Notes: generated by a model from the sequence alone, not told the origin. Counted from the first letter of the stretch, positions 25,460 through 35,068 are shown. The stretch is DNA of 64,000 bases from Ancylobacter novellus (GCA_003241695.1 QFPN01000012.1:112032-176031), one strand, 5' to 3'. Numbers and translations are program-made.

Positions 25460-27591
25460 CAGCGGTAGCGCAGGCTGGCGATGACCTTTCGGCCCTGACC
25501 GAGATAGCAGTAGCTGCCCGAACAGACCTGCTCCACCTTGTCGAGGAGGTTGGTGGCGTTGACCTGAAGCTGGACTCCCTTAAGCTTCCGATCGAGGTTC
25601 TCGAAATCGTAACTCACCTTGGCGTCCATAAAGGCGCTCGGCTTGTTCTTGAGCACGGGGCGGTTCAGGTCGTCGCCGAAACTCGATCCGGTGTATCGTA
25701 CGCCGGCGCCGGCGCCGAAGCCCTTGAGCGGGCCCGACTGGAATTCATAACCTCCCCAGATCGCGAAGGCATGCTTCGGGATGCTGTTGACCTGATTGCC
25801 GACCGTGACGTCGGAGAGCTTCAGAATCTTGGTGTCGGTGTAACTGTAGGACGCCTGCAGGGTGACGCCGTTATCGAGTGAGGCGACGCCCTCGATCTCG
25901 AAGCCGCGAGAGCGAAAGTCGAGCTGCGTCTGCTGGTTCACGCCGTTCGAGTCCACTGCGTATACGATGCCGTCGACCTGCTTTAGCCAGAAGGTCGAGG
26001 CGTTGATCGAGGCGTTGTAACCGGGGATGGCGTACTTCACGCCGACCTCGGCCTGTTCGCCCTTGGTCGGCTTTGCGACGCCGCCGTTGATGACCGTCCC
26101 AGGATTTGCGGTGAACGAAGTGCCATAGCTGACATACGGCGTCAGACCGGCCTCTGTGACGTAACTCAAGCCGGCGCGGCCGTTCCAGTTGCCCTGATTT
26201 TGCTTGAAGGTCGAAGATCCAGGCTCTGAGTAGCTGCTGTCGTACCAGTCGTGACGACCGCCAAGCAGCAGTCGCCAAGATCCGACTTTCACTTCGTCCT
26301 GAAGATAGGCGCCCCAAAGATTCAATTTTTGTTTGGTCGGATCCGGAAGTTCCGGATTGCCGATAAGGTCGCCGTTGGCGTCGGCGAGCTTCAGGCCGTA
26401 GCGAGAGTCATATTTGAGATGACCAAAGTCGACGCCGGTCAGGACCGTATGGCTGATCGGACCCGTCTGGAGCTCAGTCTTCAGGTAGGTGTCGGCGGCG
26501 ATGGAGCTGAACTCCTCCTTCACCTGGCCGCGATAGGTGAGCCCGCCGTCGCCGAAGCGCTCGTTGGTCGACAGCCCAGACCAGCGCACGTTCTGGTGGA
26601 TCGATATCGCGTCCGAAAACTTGTGCTCGAACTCGTAGCCGACGCGGCCCTGGGTCTGAGTGAAGCCATTGTAGTTCGGATCGTAGCCCAGGGTCTTGAG
26701 CGTTCCGCCGGATCCATAGCCGGGAATCGGATCGCCGCTCTTGTCGGTCAGCGGCACATAGAAGTTATCGTAGAACATCGAGCCGCCGGTCTTGGAATCC
26801 ATGAATTCCGAGAGCAGCGTGAGCTTGGTGTCCTCGCTCGGCTTGAAGGTGACCGCCGGCGCGATGAAAACCCTGTTGTCGGGCACGCCTGGCAGGTTGG
26901 TGTTTGCGTCGCGCGCGAGGCCCGTCAGGCGGTAGCTCACCGTGCCTTCTTCGTTGATCGGCCCGCCGAAATCGAAGCTCGCCTGCCTGCGGTCGAACGA
27001 TCCGCCCTGCACCTCGACCTCGCCGAACTCGTAGTCGGTCGGCCGCTTGGAGATCAGGTCGATGATGCCGACCGAGGAACTCGCGCCGTAGATCGCGGAG
27101 GCGCCGCCCTTCAGGATCGAGATCGACTCGAGGCCGTAGGGCTCGAGCCGGAACAGGCCGCTCGGACTGTTGAACTGCCGCAACCCGTCGCGGAACACGC
27201 CGGTATAGGTCACGTCGACGCCGCGGATGGTGAAGCTGTCGAAGCGCGGGTTAAAGCCGTACATGCCGACGCGGACGCCCGGCGTGTAGAACAGCGCCTC
27301 CTCGAGCGTCTGGGGCCTGCGGTCCTCCAGCTGCCGCTGCGTCACGGTGTTGATCGTGGCCGGCGTCTCGTTCACCGGCAGATCGGTCTTCGTCGCCGTA
27401 CGCGTCGTCTTCGCCACATAGCCGTCGTTGGTGGCGACGCCTGGCGCGCCGGCGCTCTCGGAGCTTCGGCCCTGGACCGTGATTTCCTCCAGTTGCGTCT
27501 CGCCGTCAGCCTGCTGGGCCGACGCTGCCCCGGCGCTCAGCGCCAGAAGAGAAACTGAAGCGGCAAGAACGGCATACGACCGACGCGACAC
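25456..27591 (-). CDS. TonB-dependent siderophore receptor
   Basis: 711 residues. Signal peptide (cut after SAGAASA), then a TonB-box-like segment EEITVQG. The plug domain has NETPATINTVTQRQLED, SFTIRGVDV and LKGGASAIYGASSSVG. The 22-strand barrel ends in RYRW with a terminal aromatic residue. A late Cys pair (CSGSYCYLGQGRK) is typical of the ferrichrome/hydroxamate receptor branch. With the coupled RhtX-like permease it forms a ferric siderophore import system. No biosynthesis genes lie nearby, so a xenosiderophore is likely. Confidence 0.93.
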   Translation of the reverse strand: MSRRSYAVLAASVSLLALSAGAASAQQADGETQLEEITVQGRSSESAGAPGVATNDGYVAKTTRTATKTDLPVNETPATINTVTQRQLEDRRPQTLEEALFYTPGVRVGMYGFNPRFDSFTIRGVDVTYTGVFRDGLRQFNSPSGLFRLEPYGLESISILKGGASAIYGASSSVGIIDLISKRPTDYEFGEVEVQGGSFDRRQASFDFGGPINEEGTVSYRLTGLARDANTNLPGVPDNRVFIAPAVTFKPSEDTKLTLLSEFMDSKTGGSMFYDNFYVPLTDKSGDPIPGYGSGGTLKTLGYDPNYNGFTQTQGRVGYEFEHKFSDAISIHQNVRWSGLSTNERFGDGGLTYRGQVKEEFSSIAADTYLKTELQTGPISHTVLTGVDFGHLKYDSRYGLKLADANGDLIGNPELPDPTKQKLNLWGAYLQDEVKVGSWRLLLGGRHDWYDSSYSEPGSSTFKQNQGNWNGRAGLSYVTEAGLTPYVSYGTSFTANPGTVINGGVAKPTKGEQAEVGVKYAIPGYNASINASTFWLKQVDGIVYAVDSNGVNQQTQLDFRSRGFEIEGVASLDNGVTLQASYSYTDTKILKLSDVTVGNQVNSIPKHAFAIWGGYEFQSGPLKGFGAGAGVRYTGSSFGDDLNRPVLKNKPSAFMDAKVSYDFENLDRKLKGVQLQVNATNLLDKVEQVCSGSYCYLGQGRKVIASLRYRW

Positions 27592-27639
27592 GGGCGGGAC
27601 CTCCGATGAACTGATCGTGAGGCCTTATTCCCGCCAAGC

Positions 27640-27760
27640 CATGGCCCGCAAGTCATATTCGATGTATTTATGTATTTTTACACTGGAACAAAAACTATTA
27701 TAATTCCAAATTACTTGTATAATTGAGTACTTTATAGTATTAAACTCCGTATTTACGCCG
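27640..27760 (-). promoter_or_regulatory. AT-rich control region upstream of the siderophore receptor operon
   Basis: This stretch is strongly AT-rich against a roughly 70% GC background. It contains ATTATA at 27697-27702, which reads TATAAT on the minus strand and would suit a -10 box for the receptor operon. Iron regulation through Fur, RirA or Irr is expected by function, but I could not identify a clean operator. Confidence 0.45.
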
Positions 27761-27865
27761 CCGCCTCCATAGAGAATCGCGACTTATGTCAGCCGCCAGA
27801 TTCGCCAAAGGCGACGACCTGTGTCCGCCGGGACACAACAGCGGACGGCGATCCGCCGTCGCGGT

Positions 27866-29683
27866 TCAGTCCGCCAGCCCGAAGGCGATCACCGCGCCGC
27901 CCTGCCGGAAACCCCAGATCTGGCTGCCGCCGGCCGCCACCGCGACGAAATCCTGTCCGGCCGCCCGATAGGCGATCGGCGGCGCGTTGACGCCGGCCCC
28001 GGCGTTGAAGCGCCAGAGCTTCTCGCCCGACTTCGCGTCGAAGGCCGAGAAGTCTCCTCCGCCCTCGCCGGTGAAGACGAGGCCGCCGGCGGTCGCGAGC
28101 GCCCCCCCGATCAGCGGCTCGGGCGTCCTTGCCTGCCACAGCAGCCGGCCGCCGCGCTTCAGATCGATGGCGCTCAGCAGCCCGTAGGTCCCGGAGGTCG
28201 CGGGCTCGATCGAGAAATAGCGCAGTTCGGGCTTGTCGGCCGTCGCCGGCAGCGTGCGGACCCGGTAGGTCGCGGGCCAGTGCATCGCCGCCACATAGGC
28301 GACGCCCTCCTTGGCGTCGACCGCGGCCGGCGACCAGTTGGCGCCGCCCGCGACGCCGGGCGCGATCACGACGCCCTCGGGCGTCGGCGGCTGGAACAGG
28401 TTCGACTGCGGCGCGAAGGGCTCGGACTTGTAGAGCAGCTTTCCGGTCTCGCGGTCGTGCACGAAATACCAGCCGAGCTTGGAGGCCTGCCCCACGGCGG
28501 CGATCGTCCTGCCGTCGATCACGACGTCGAACAGGCTCGGCGGGCTCGCGACGTCATAGCCCCAGAGGTCGTGCGGAACCTGTTGGTAGGCCCAGCGGAT
28601 CTTGCCCGTCTTCGCGTCGAGCGCGACGAGCGAAGAGGTGTGGAGGTTGTCGCCCGGCCGGCTCTCGCTCGCCGACTGCGGCGACGGGTTGCCGACGCCG
28701 AAGAACAGCAGGCCGCGCTCGGGATCGAGCGTCGGCGCGTGCCAGATCGAGCCGCCGCCATATTTCCAGGCGTCCCGATGCTCGTCGGCGCGGGCCTTCT
28801 CGTCGGCGACGTCGCGATGGAGCGGCGCGCCATAGGCGGTCGTCTCGACGAAATCGCCCTCCCAGCCAGGCGCCGTGACGTCGAAGGTCCAGACCCGATC
28901 CCCGGTCTTCGCGTCGAAGGCCGAGAGAAAGCCCGGCCGGCCGTAGCGCCCCGCGACGCCGACCACGGCGCCGAGCGGCGCGCCGGGCCGAGGACTGTCG
29001 AGATGGAGGCCGTAGCCGACGCCCGTGACGCCCGCGACCACCAGCCCGTCATAGACCAGCGGCGCGGCGTTCGCGCCGACGCCGGTCTCGCCCGAGACCG
29101 CGCCGCCGAGCGTCGGGTCCGCGGCCTTGAGGCCGACGCCGTCTTCGCCGCGGGAGGCCTCCTCCGCGGGATCCACCAGCGGCCGGTCCCAGACGACCTT
29201 GCCGCTCGCCTGGTCGAGCGCGACGAGGCGCGCGTCGACGGCCGCGACGAAAACCTTGCCATAGCCGAGCGCCGCGCCGCGATTGGCCGGGCCGCAGCAG
29301 AGCTTCCTGGCTTTCGAGACATGTTCGTAACGCCAGATCTCGCGGCCGGTCGCGGCGTCGATCGCCATCACGTGGGAGAACGGCGCGGTCAGGTACATCA
29401 CGCCGTCGGCCACCAGCGGGCTGGTCTGGAAGGTCGCGGCGTAGCCGGTCTGGTAGATCCACTTCGGAACGAGCCGCTTCACGGAAGTCCGGTCGATGGC
29501 GGCGATCGGGGAGAAGCGCCGGGCGCCGTAGTCGCGGTTCGGCAGCAGCCAGTTCTCGGCGTCGCCGTCCGCGGCCTTCAGCCGGACGTCGTCGACCGGG
29601 TCGGCGCGGGGAACGCCCGCCGACAGGAGCAGGGCGACGCAGGCGAAGACGGCCGCGGGAAGAAGACGGCGAAGACGCGTCAT
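27866..29683 (-). CDS. PQQ-dependent quinoprotein dehydrogenase, periplasmic
   Basis: 605 residues from the ATG at 29683, chosen because GAGG lies about 9 nt upstream; an ATG two codons earlier is too close to it. Signal peptide ends VPRADP. Beta-propeller repeats follow (AIDAATGREIWRYEH, ALDQASGKVVWDRP, AFDAKTGDRVWTFD, ALDAKTGKIRWAYQQ). The adjacent Cys129-Cys130 in KLCCGPANRG form the vicinal disulfide that flanks PQQ. At the usual catalytic WD-x-D site this protein has HDLWGYDVASPP: Gly375 stands where Asp is expected, while the second Asp remains. It is divergent from a TonB receptor. The substrate (alcohol, sugar or other) is not clear. Confidence 0.88.
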   Translation of the reverse strand: MTRLRRLLPAAVFACVALLLSAGVPRADPVDDVRLKAADGDAENWLLPNRDYGARRFSPIAAIDRTSVKRLVPKWIYQTGYAATFQTSPLVADGVMYLTAPFSHVMAIDAATGREIWRYEHVSKARKLCCGPANRGAALGYGKVFVAAVDARLVALDQASGKVVWDRPLVDPAEEASRGEDGVGLKAADPTLGGAVSGETGVGANAAPLVYDGLVVAGVTGVGYGLHLDSPRPGAPLGAVVGVAGRYGRPGFLSAFDAKTGDRVWTFDVTAPGWEGDFVETTAYGAPLHRDVADEKARADEHRDAWKYGGGSIWHAPTLDPERGLLFFGVGNPSPQSASESRPGDNLHTSSLVALDAKTGKIRWAYQQVPHDLWGYDVASPPSLFDVVIDGRTIAAVGQASKLGWYFVHDRETGKLLYKSEPFAPQSNLFQPPTPEGVVIAPGVAGGANWSPAAVDAKEGVAYVAAMHWPATYRVRTLPATADKPELRYFSIEPATSGTYGLLSAIDLKRGGRLLWQARTPEPLIGGALATAGGLVFTGEGGGDFSAFDAKSGEKLWRFNAGAGVNAPPIAYRAAGQDFVAVAAGGSQIWGFRQGGAVIAFGLAD

Positions 29684-29880
29684 GTCCATGAACCTCGGGT
29701 CGACCCGGCGACGATCTGCGCCCGAACGCCCGGTTTCGGCAATCCACTCGAAAGGCGGACGTCGCCCGCGACGGCCAGCCGTCGAAAGTGCAAACGAAGT
29801 CACGTCATGACCAAAACGTGACCGGCGCGCGCCACCTCTTTCCCGACCGACCGTCCGCAAGTCGAGACGCTCGGAAAAGA

Positions 29881-29945
29881 AGGACTTAATAATCTAAGAG
29901 CTTAATAATAATGTTGCAGATCAGCATCTTATCATTATGAAACGC
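29881..29945. promoter_or_regulatory. AT-rich divergent promoter region with a direct repeat
   Basis: CTTAATAAT occurs at 29885-29893 and again at 29901-29909, 16 bp apart, within a very AT-rich stretch between the leftward quinoprotein and rightward TonB receptor genes. It may bind a shared regulator. The spacing is not a full two helical turns, so this is tentative. Confidence 0.4.
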
Positions 29946-30052
29946 GCCCGCCACACTCAAGGCGGATTGATGGCGAGGAGGAGGGCGCCGTAAGAGATTC
30001 CTATGGCTCGCCACGCTGATGTGACTCGCGTGGCGTCGGGGGGAATCAAAAA

Positions 30053-32578
30053 ATGACGTCACGCGTGCGTGTCGCGCTGCTGCTTGGGTCGGCGAGCGTA
30101 TTGGCGTTTGGGGCTACCGCGGCATGGGCGCAGGATAACGGCGGCGCGCAGCAGCTCGAGGACATCGAGGTCATCGGCACCACGCCGATCGGCGGCGACG
30201 GCCTCGACCGCGACAAGGTTCCGGCGAACGTCCGGACGGTGACGTCCGAAACCTTCCAGACCGGGCAGTATCCGACCGTTCAGGAATCCTTCGCGAAAGT
30301 TACGCCCAGCGTCAACGTCACCGACGTGACCGGCAATCCCTACAACAAGGAAATCTCGTTTCGCGGCTTCGTGTCGTCGCCGACGATCGGCGTGCCGCAG
30401 GGCATGGCGGTCTATCAGAACGGCGTCCGCCTCAACGAGTCGCTTGGCGACACGGTCAATTACGACCTGATCCCGCAGGTCGCGATCGACCGCATGGATC
30501 TGTGGACCAACAATCCGGTCTTCGGCCTGAACGCGCTCGGCGGCGCTCTCAGCTTCCGCATGAAGAACGGCTTCACCTATCAGGGCCTCGAACTCGAATC
30601 GCTCGCGGGCTCCTTCGGGCGCTACGAAGGCTCCGGCCAGTGGGGCACGCAGGTCGGCAACTGGGCCGGCTACCTCGCGATCGAGGGCGGCCGCGACGGC
30701 GGCTGGCGCGACTTCTCGAAGTCAAACTACAAGAGGGTCTTCGGCGACGTCGGCTACAAGACAGACAGCGCCGAGATCCACCTCAACTTCACCTATGCCG
30801 ACACCAAGCTCGGCGTGGTCGGCCCGACGCCCTTCCAGCTGCTCGAGCAGCGCCGCCGCAACGTCTATACCGGCGACCAGGTCATCGACAACGAGATGGG
30901 CATGCTCAATCTCGAAGGCAAATTCGAGATCAACGACGCCTGGTCGCTGCAGACCAACGCCTATTACCGCAAGTTCAAGCGCGACGGCGTCGACGGCAAT
31001 GACACCGACCTCGGGCCGTGCGAAAAAAATCCGAACTTCCTCTGCCTCGAAGGTGAGGAATTCGGGGTGAGCGACAACGACCGCCGCCTGTGGCTCCGCG
31101 ACCCGGTGACCGGAAAGCGCATCAGGAACAAGTGGTTCCCGGACGACGAGGACGACTTCGGCCCCGGCAGCACGCCCGGCTCGATCGAACGCTCGCGCAT
31201 CCGCGCCGAGCAGGGCGGCGGCACCATCCAGGCGACCAACGAGTCCGAGTTCTTCGGCAAGAAGAACCACTTCGTGTTCGGCGTGTCCTACGACTACGGC
31301 AAGACCGATTTCTCCGGCTGGAGCGAGATCTGCATCCTGCCCGCCGACCTGCAGTGCATCGGCACTGGCCAGACCTACGTCACCCGCATTCCGGGCGGCA
31401 TCGCTCCGGTCGACATCACCGGCTTCAACCACTACGTCGGCATCTACGGTTCGGATACGATCGACATCACCGACCGCCTGTCGGCGACGATCGGCGCCCG
31501 CTGGAACTACGCCCATGTCGAAATCGACGATCACGGCAAGTTCCCGCCGCTGAACAAGAAGGGGCAGCCCTTCGGACCGGGCCTCGACAGCACGAGCGAG
31601 TTCCAGCGCTTCAACCCGATGGCGGGCCTGACCTACAAGTTCACGCCTGCGATCACCGGCTACGTGTCCTACTCGGAAGCCAACCGCGCGCCGACCCCGC
31701 TCGAGCTCGGTTGCGCCAATCCGGCGATCCCCTGCCCGCTCGAGGCCACGCTGGTTTCCGATCCGCCCCTCAAGCAGGTCGTGACCCGCACCGGGGAGGC
31801 CGGCTTCCGCGGCCGCCACGAGTTCGAAGGCTTCGCGCTGAACTGGAACGCGAGCGTCTACCAGGCGAACAACAAGAACGACATTCTGAGCCAGGCGAGC
31901 CTGAACGCCGGCCGCGGCTACTTCGTCAACGCCGGCAAGACCCGCCGGCAGGGCATCGAGCTTTCGGCCCAGCTCATGGCCGAGCGCTGGTCGCTCTACG
32001 CCAACTACTCGTACGTCGATGCGACCTTCCGCAAATCCATCAACCTGTTCTCGCCCAACAACCCCAACTCCGAGGGCTACGGCGAGGATGACGACGATAA
32101 TGACAACAACAACAATAATAACGACCGCGCCGCGGCGGCGGGCAAGCTGAAGAACGGCGAGATCCGTGTGCACAAGGGCGACCATCTGCCCGGCATCCCG
32201 GACCACCAGTTCAAGTTCGGCGGCGCTTACCGCATCACTCCGCAGTGGACGGTCGGCGGCGACGCCCAGATCATGAGCTCACAGTACTACGCGGGCGACG
32301 AGTCCAACCAGTTCAAGAAACTGAAGGGTTACGCCGTCTTCAACGCCAACACCTCCTATCAGGTGACCGAGCAGTTCCGCATCTTCGCCGGCGTCACCAA
32401 TGTCTTCGACAAGAAGTTCGACACTTTCGCGGGCTTCTTCGAGACCGACGACATCGGCTTCCTCGGCCTCACCAATCCGTCGACGCTGACCCCCGCGCGG
32501 CCCCGCGCCTTCTACGCCGGCCTGAACTTCCGCTTCATCCCACCGGCACCGGTCGAGCCGCTGGTGACCAAGTACTGA
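30053..32578 (+). CDS. TonB-dependent receptor, possibly for a metal chelate or PQQ
   Basis: 841 residues. Signal peptide (ATAAWAQDN), TonB-box-like EDIEVIGTTP, a plug with NKEISFRGFV and NNPVFGLNALGGALSFRMKNG, and a large barrel ending in RFIPPAPVEPLVTKY. NAGKTRRQGIEL and HLPGIPDHQFKFG recall the PqqU-like receptor branch. Around residues 676-692 an extracellular-loop position holds an Asp/Asn run (EDDDDNDNNNNNNDR) that could bind cations or be a simple-sequence expansion. Divergence from a PQQ enzyme and the presence of lanmodulin 10 kb away make PQQ or lanthanide-chelate uptake reasonable guesses. A strong terminator follows. Confidence 0.87.
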   Translation: MTSRVRVALLLGSASVLAFGATAAWAQDNGGAQQLEDIEVIGTTPIGGDGLDRDKVPANVRTVTSETFQTGQYPTVQESFAKVTPSVNVTDVTGNPYNKEISFRGFVSSPTIGVPQGMAVYQNGVRLNESLGDTVNYDLIPQVAIDRMDLWTNNPVFGLNALGGALSFRMKNGFTYQGLELESLAGSFGRYEGSGQWGTQVGNWAGYLAIEGGRDGGWRDFSKSNYKRVFGDVGYKTDSAEIHLNFTYADTKLGVVGPTPFQLLEQRRRNVYTGDQVIDNEMGMLNLEGKFEINDAWSLQTNAYYRKFKRDGVDGNDTDLGPCEKNPNFLCLEGEEFGVSDNDRRLWLRDPVTGKRIRNKWFPDDEDDFGPGSTPGSIERSRIRAEQGGGTIQATNESEFFGKKNHFVFGVSYDYGKTDFSGWSEICILPADLQCIGTGQTYVTRIPGGIAPVDITGFNHYVGIYGSDTIDITDRLSATIGARWNYAHVEIDDHGKFPPLNKKGQPFGPGLDSTSEFQRFNPMAGLTYKFTPAITGYVSYSEANRAPTPLELGCANPAIPCPLEATLVSDPPLKQVVTRTGEAGFRGRHEFEGFALNWNASVYQANNKNDILSQASLNAGRGYFVNAGKTRRQGIELSAQLMAERWSLYANYSYVDATFRKSINLFSPNNPNSEGYGEDDDDNDNNNNNNDRAAAAGKLKNGEIRVHKGDHLPGIPDHQFKFGGAYRITPQWTVGGDAQIMSSQYYAGDESNQFKKLKGYAVFNANTSYQVTEQFRIFAGVTNVFDKKFDTFAGFFETDDIGFLGLTNPSTLTPARPRAFYAGLNFRFIPPAPVEPLVTKY

Positions 32579-32614
32579 GACTGCGTCGAGCCTGCTCCGA
32601 GCGGCTCCCCCTGC

Positions 32615-32649
32615 CGGCCGGTCCTTCGCGGGACCGGCCGTTTTCTTTT
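32615..32649 (+). terminator. Intrinsic terminator after the TonB receptor gene
   Basis: CGGCCGGTCC (32615-32624) pairs with GGACCGGCCG (32631-32640) around a 6-nt loop and is followed by TTTTCTTTT. Confidence 0.92.
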
Positions 32650-32650
32650 G

Positions 32651-33670
32651 TCAGGCGATCTCGATCGCGGCGGCGAGCGCGGGCGACGTCCGCGCGATCG
32701 CCGGCAGGGCGCCGCCGCGCAGCTCGTCGCGGCAGAACTCCGCGAGTTCGAGCGGCAGGCGCCCGAGCGCCCGCGACAGCGCCACCAGCGTCAGCCGCCG
32801 CGTGAGTTGCGGGCCGGGCGTCGGCGAAAACGCCACATGCGACAGGTCACAGGCGGATTCGAGCGCGCAGAGCGGCGTCGTGATCGCGAAATGGCCGCCC
32901 GCCGCGACCGTCGCCGCGACGCCGTAGGGCGTGTCGAACTCGACGCCGCGCTTCAGTTCGAGCCCGAGACGCCTGAGGTGCCGCTCGATCTCGACGCCGG
33001 TCGAGGAACGGGCGCTGTAGCGCGCAAAGGTGAGGGTCTCGGCGAGCGCCGCGAGGTCCGCGACGGTTCTGGGCGCCGGCGTCCCCTCGGGGGCGGAGAG
33101 CACATAGGTCTCGGTCGCGATCGGCCAGCGCTCCAGCCCGTCGACGTCGCCGAGGTCGTCGACGCCGATCATGACGTCGAGATTGCGCGTGACCAGCGCC
33201 CCTGCGTGCGCGGCCGTGAGGCCCGACCGGATCGAGACCTCCTCGGCGCGGCGTCCGAGGCGCGCGGCGAGCGGCGCGGCGAGCGCCCGCGACAGCGAAT
33301 CCACGAGGCCGACCCGCACGAGCGGCAGCCGCCCGCGACCGATCTCGCGCAGGCCCGGCGCGATCTGGCGCGCTTCGGAGACCAGAGCGGAGGCGCGCTG
33401 GCGCAGCAGCGCCCCCGCCGGCGTCAGCGCGATCGGACGGACGGAGCGGTCAAACAATTCCGCCCCGATGCGCTCCTCGAGTTCGGCGACCGCGCTCGAG
33501 ACCGCCGGCTGCGTCAGGCCGAGCCGGCGCGCCGCCGAGGCCATGGCGCCGGTCTCGCAGACCGCGAGGAAGATCGACAACCCACGCAGATCGAACGGGA
33601 TTTCGTCGGAACGGACGGCCAATGGGTCCTCTGGAGCGCGCCGGATGGTCTCGGCTCCGTCCCGTACCAC
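32651..33670 (-). CDS. LysR-family transcriptional regulator
   Basis: 339 residues. An N-terminal winged helix (LSIFLAVCETGAMASAARRLGLTQPAVSSAVAELEERIGAELFDR) after a non-homologous lead of about 28 residues, then a periplasmic-binding-protein-like effector domain. It is transcribed away from the sarcosine oxidase operon, and the 33671-33776 gap would hold both promoters, so it is the natural candidate regulator of soxBDAG. The effector could be sarcosine, betaine or a C1 metabolite; none is proven. The real start may be later than 33670. Confidence 0.9.
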   Translation of the reverse strand: MVRDGAETIRRAPEDPLAVRSDEIPFDLRGLSIFLAVCETGAMASAARRLGLTQPAVSSAVAELEERIGAELFDRSVRPIALTPAGALLRQRASALVSEARQIAPGLREIGRGRLPLVRVGLVDSLSRALAAPLAARLGRRAEEVSIRSGLTAAHAGALVTRNLDVMIGVDDLGDVDGLERWPIATETYVLSAPEGTPAPRTVADLAALAETLTFARYSARSSTGVEIERHLRRLGLELKRGVEFDTPYGVAATVAAGGHFAITTPLCALESACDLSHVAFSPTPGPQLTRRLTLVALSRALGRLPLELAEFCRDELRGGALPAIARTSPALAAAIEIA

Positions 33671-33782
33671 CGGCGACCGATCCGGGATGACGCCTTTCCA
33701 GCTATACTATAACTCAAACTTATATTGAGGCTGCAAGCCGGCGGGCTGATCCTCATGGTCGAAACCGCCGGACGCCTTGCCC

Positions 33783-35042
33783 ATGTCGACCGACCGCTAT
33801 TCCGTCTTCTCCCTGCTGCGCGAGACGCTTCGCGGCCACACCGGCTGGAAGCCCGCATGGCGCAGCCCCGAACCGAAGGCTGCCTACGACGTCGTCATCG
33901 TGGGCGGCGGCGGCCACGGCCTCGCGACGGCGCATTACCTCGCCAAGGTCCATGGCGTGCGCAACGTCGCGGTGGTGGAGAAGGGGTGGATCGGCGGAGG
34001 CAATGTCGGCCGCAACACGACCATCGTGCGGTCCAACTACCTGCTGCCGGGCAACATTCCCTTCTACGAGCACTCCATGAAGCTGTGGGAGGGGCTCGAG
34101 CAGGAGATCAACTACAACGCCATGGTGTCGCAGCGCGGCATCGTGAACCTGTTCCATTCCGACGGCCAGCGCGACGTCTACGCCCGCCGCGGCAACGCCA
34201 TGCGGATGCACGGCGTCGACGCCGAGCTGCTCGACGTCGCCGAGCTGAAGCGCATCCTGCCGATGCTCGACTTCGACAACGCCCGCTTCCCCATCAAGGG
34301 CGCCCTGCGCCAGCGCCGCGGGGGCACGGTGCGCCACGACGCCGTCGCCTGGGGCTACGCCCGCTCGGCCGACGGCTACGGCGTGGACATCATCCAGAAC
34401 TGCGAGGTGAAGGGCTTCCGCATCGACAACGGCCATATCGCCGGCGTCGAGACCTCGCGCGGCTTCATCGGCGCGAAGAAGGTGGCGCTCGCCTGCGCGG
34501 GCAACTCCTCGCGCGTCGCCGCCATGGCGGGCTTGCGGCTGCCGATCGAGAGCCACGTGCTGCAGGCCTTCGTGACGGAAGGCATCAAGCCCTTCATCGA
34601 CACGGTCTGCACCTTCGGCGCCGGCCACTTCTACGTCTCGCAGTCCGACAAGGGCGGCCTCGTCTTCGGCGGCGACATCGACGGCTACAACTCCTACGCC
34701 CAGCGCGGCAACCTGCCGGTGGTCGAGGACGTCCTCGAGGGCGGCATGGCGCTGATGCCCGCGATCGGCCGCGTCAAGCTTCTGCGTTCCTGGGGCGGCA
34801 TCATGGACATGTCGATGGACGGCTCGCCGATCATCGACAAGACGCCGGTCGAAGGCCTCTACCTGAACGCCGGGTGGTGCTACGGCGGCTTCAAGGCGAC
34901 GCCAGCCGCGGGCGACTGCTTCGCCCATCTCATCGCCCGCGACGCGCCCCATCCGGTGGCGGCCGCCTATCGCCTCGACCGTTTCGCGACCGGTCGGACG
35001 ATCGACGAAAAGGGCGTCGGCGCCCAACCGAACCTTCACTGA
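33783..35042 (+). CDS. soxB: Sarcosine oxidase subunit beta
   Basis: 419 residues from the ATG at 33783; a TTG two codons earlier is less likely. The start MSTDRYSVFSLLRETLRGH is typical of SoxB. The FAD-binding motif DVVIVGGGGHGLATAHYL, then RSNYLLPGN, and RHDAVAWGYARSADGYGV with the His that links FMN covalently in this family. GAGHFYVSQSDKGGLVFGGDIDGYN is also conserved. The heterotetramer oxidatively demethylates sarcosine to glycine, passing the methyl to tetrahydrofolate. First gene of soxBDAG. Confidence 0.97.
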   Translation: MSTDRYSVFSLLRETLRGHTGWKPAWRSPEPKAAYDVVIVGGGGHGLATAHYLAKVHGVRNVAVVEKGWIGGGNVGRNTTIVRSNYLLPGNIPFYEHSMKLWEGLEQEINYNAMVSQRGIVNLFHSDGQRDVYARRGNAMRMHGVDAELLDVAELKRILPMLDFDNARFPIKGALRQRRGGTVRHDAVAWGYARSADGYGVDIIQNCEVKGFRIDNGHIAGVETSRGFIGAKKVALACAGNSSRVAAMAGLRLPIESHVLQAFVTEGIKPFIDTVCTFGAGHFYVSQSDKGGLVFGGDIDGYNSYAQRGNLPVVEDVLEGGMALMPAIGRVKLLRSWGGIMDMSMDGSPIIDKTPVEGLYLNAGWCYGGFKATPAAGDCFAHLIARDAPHPVAAAYRLDRFATGRTIDEKGVGAQPNLH

Positions 35043-35068
35043 GGGGGTGAGGCGATGACCCGTCCGCA

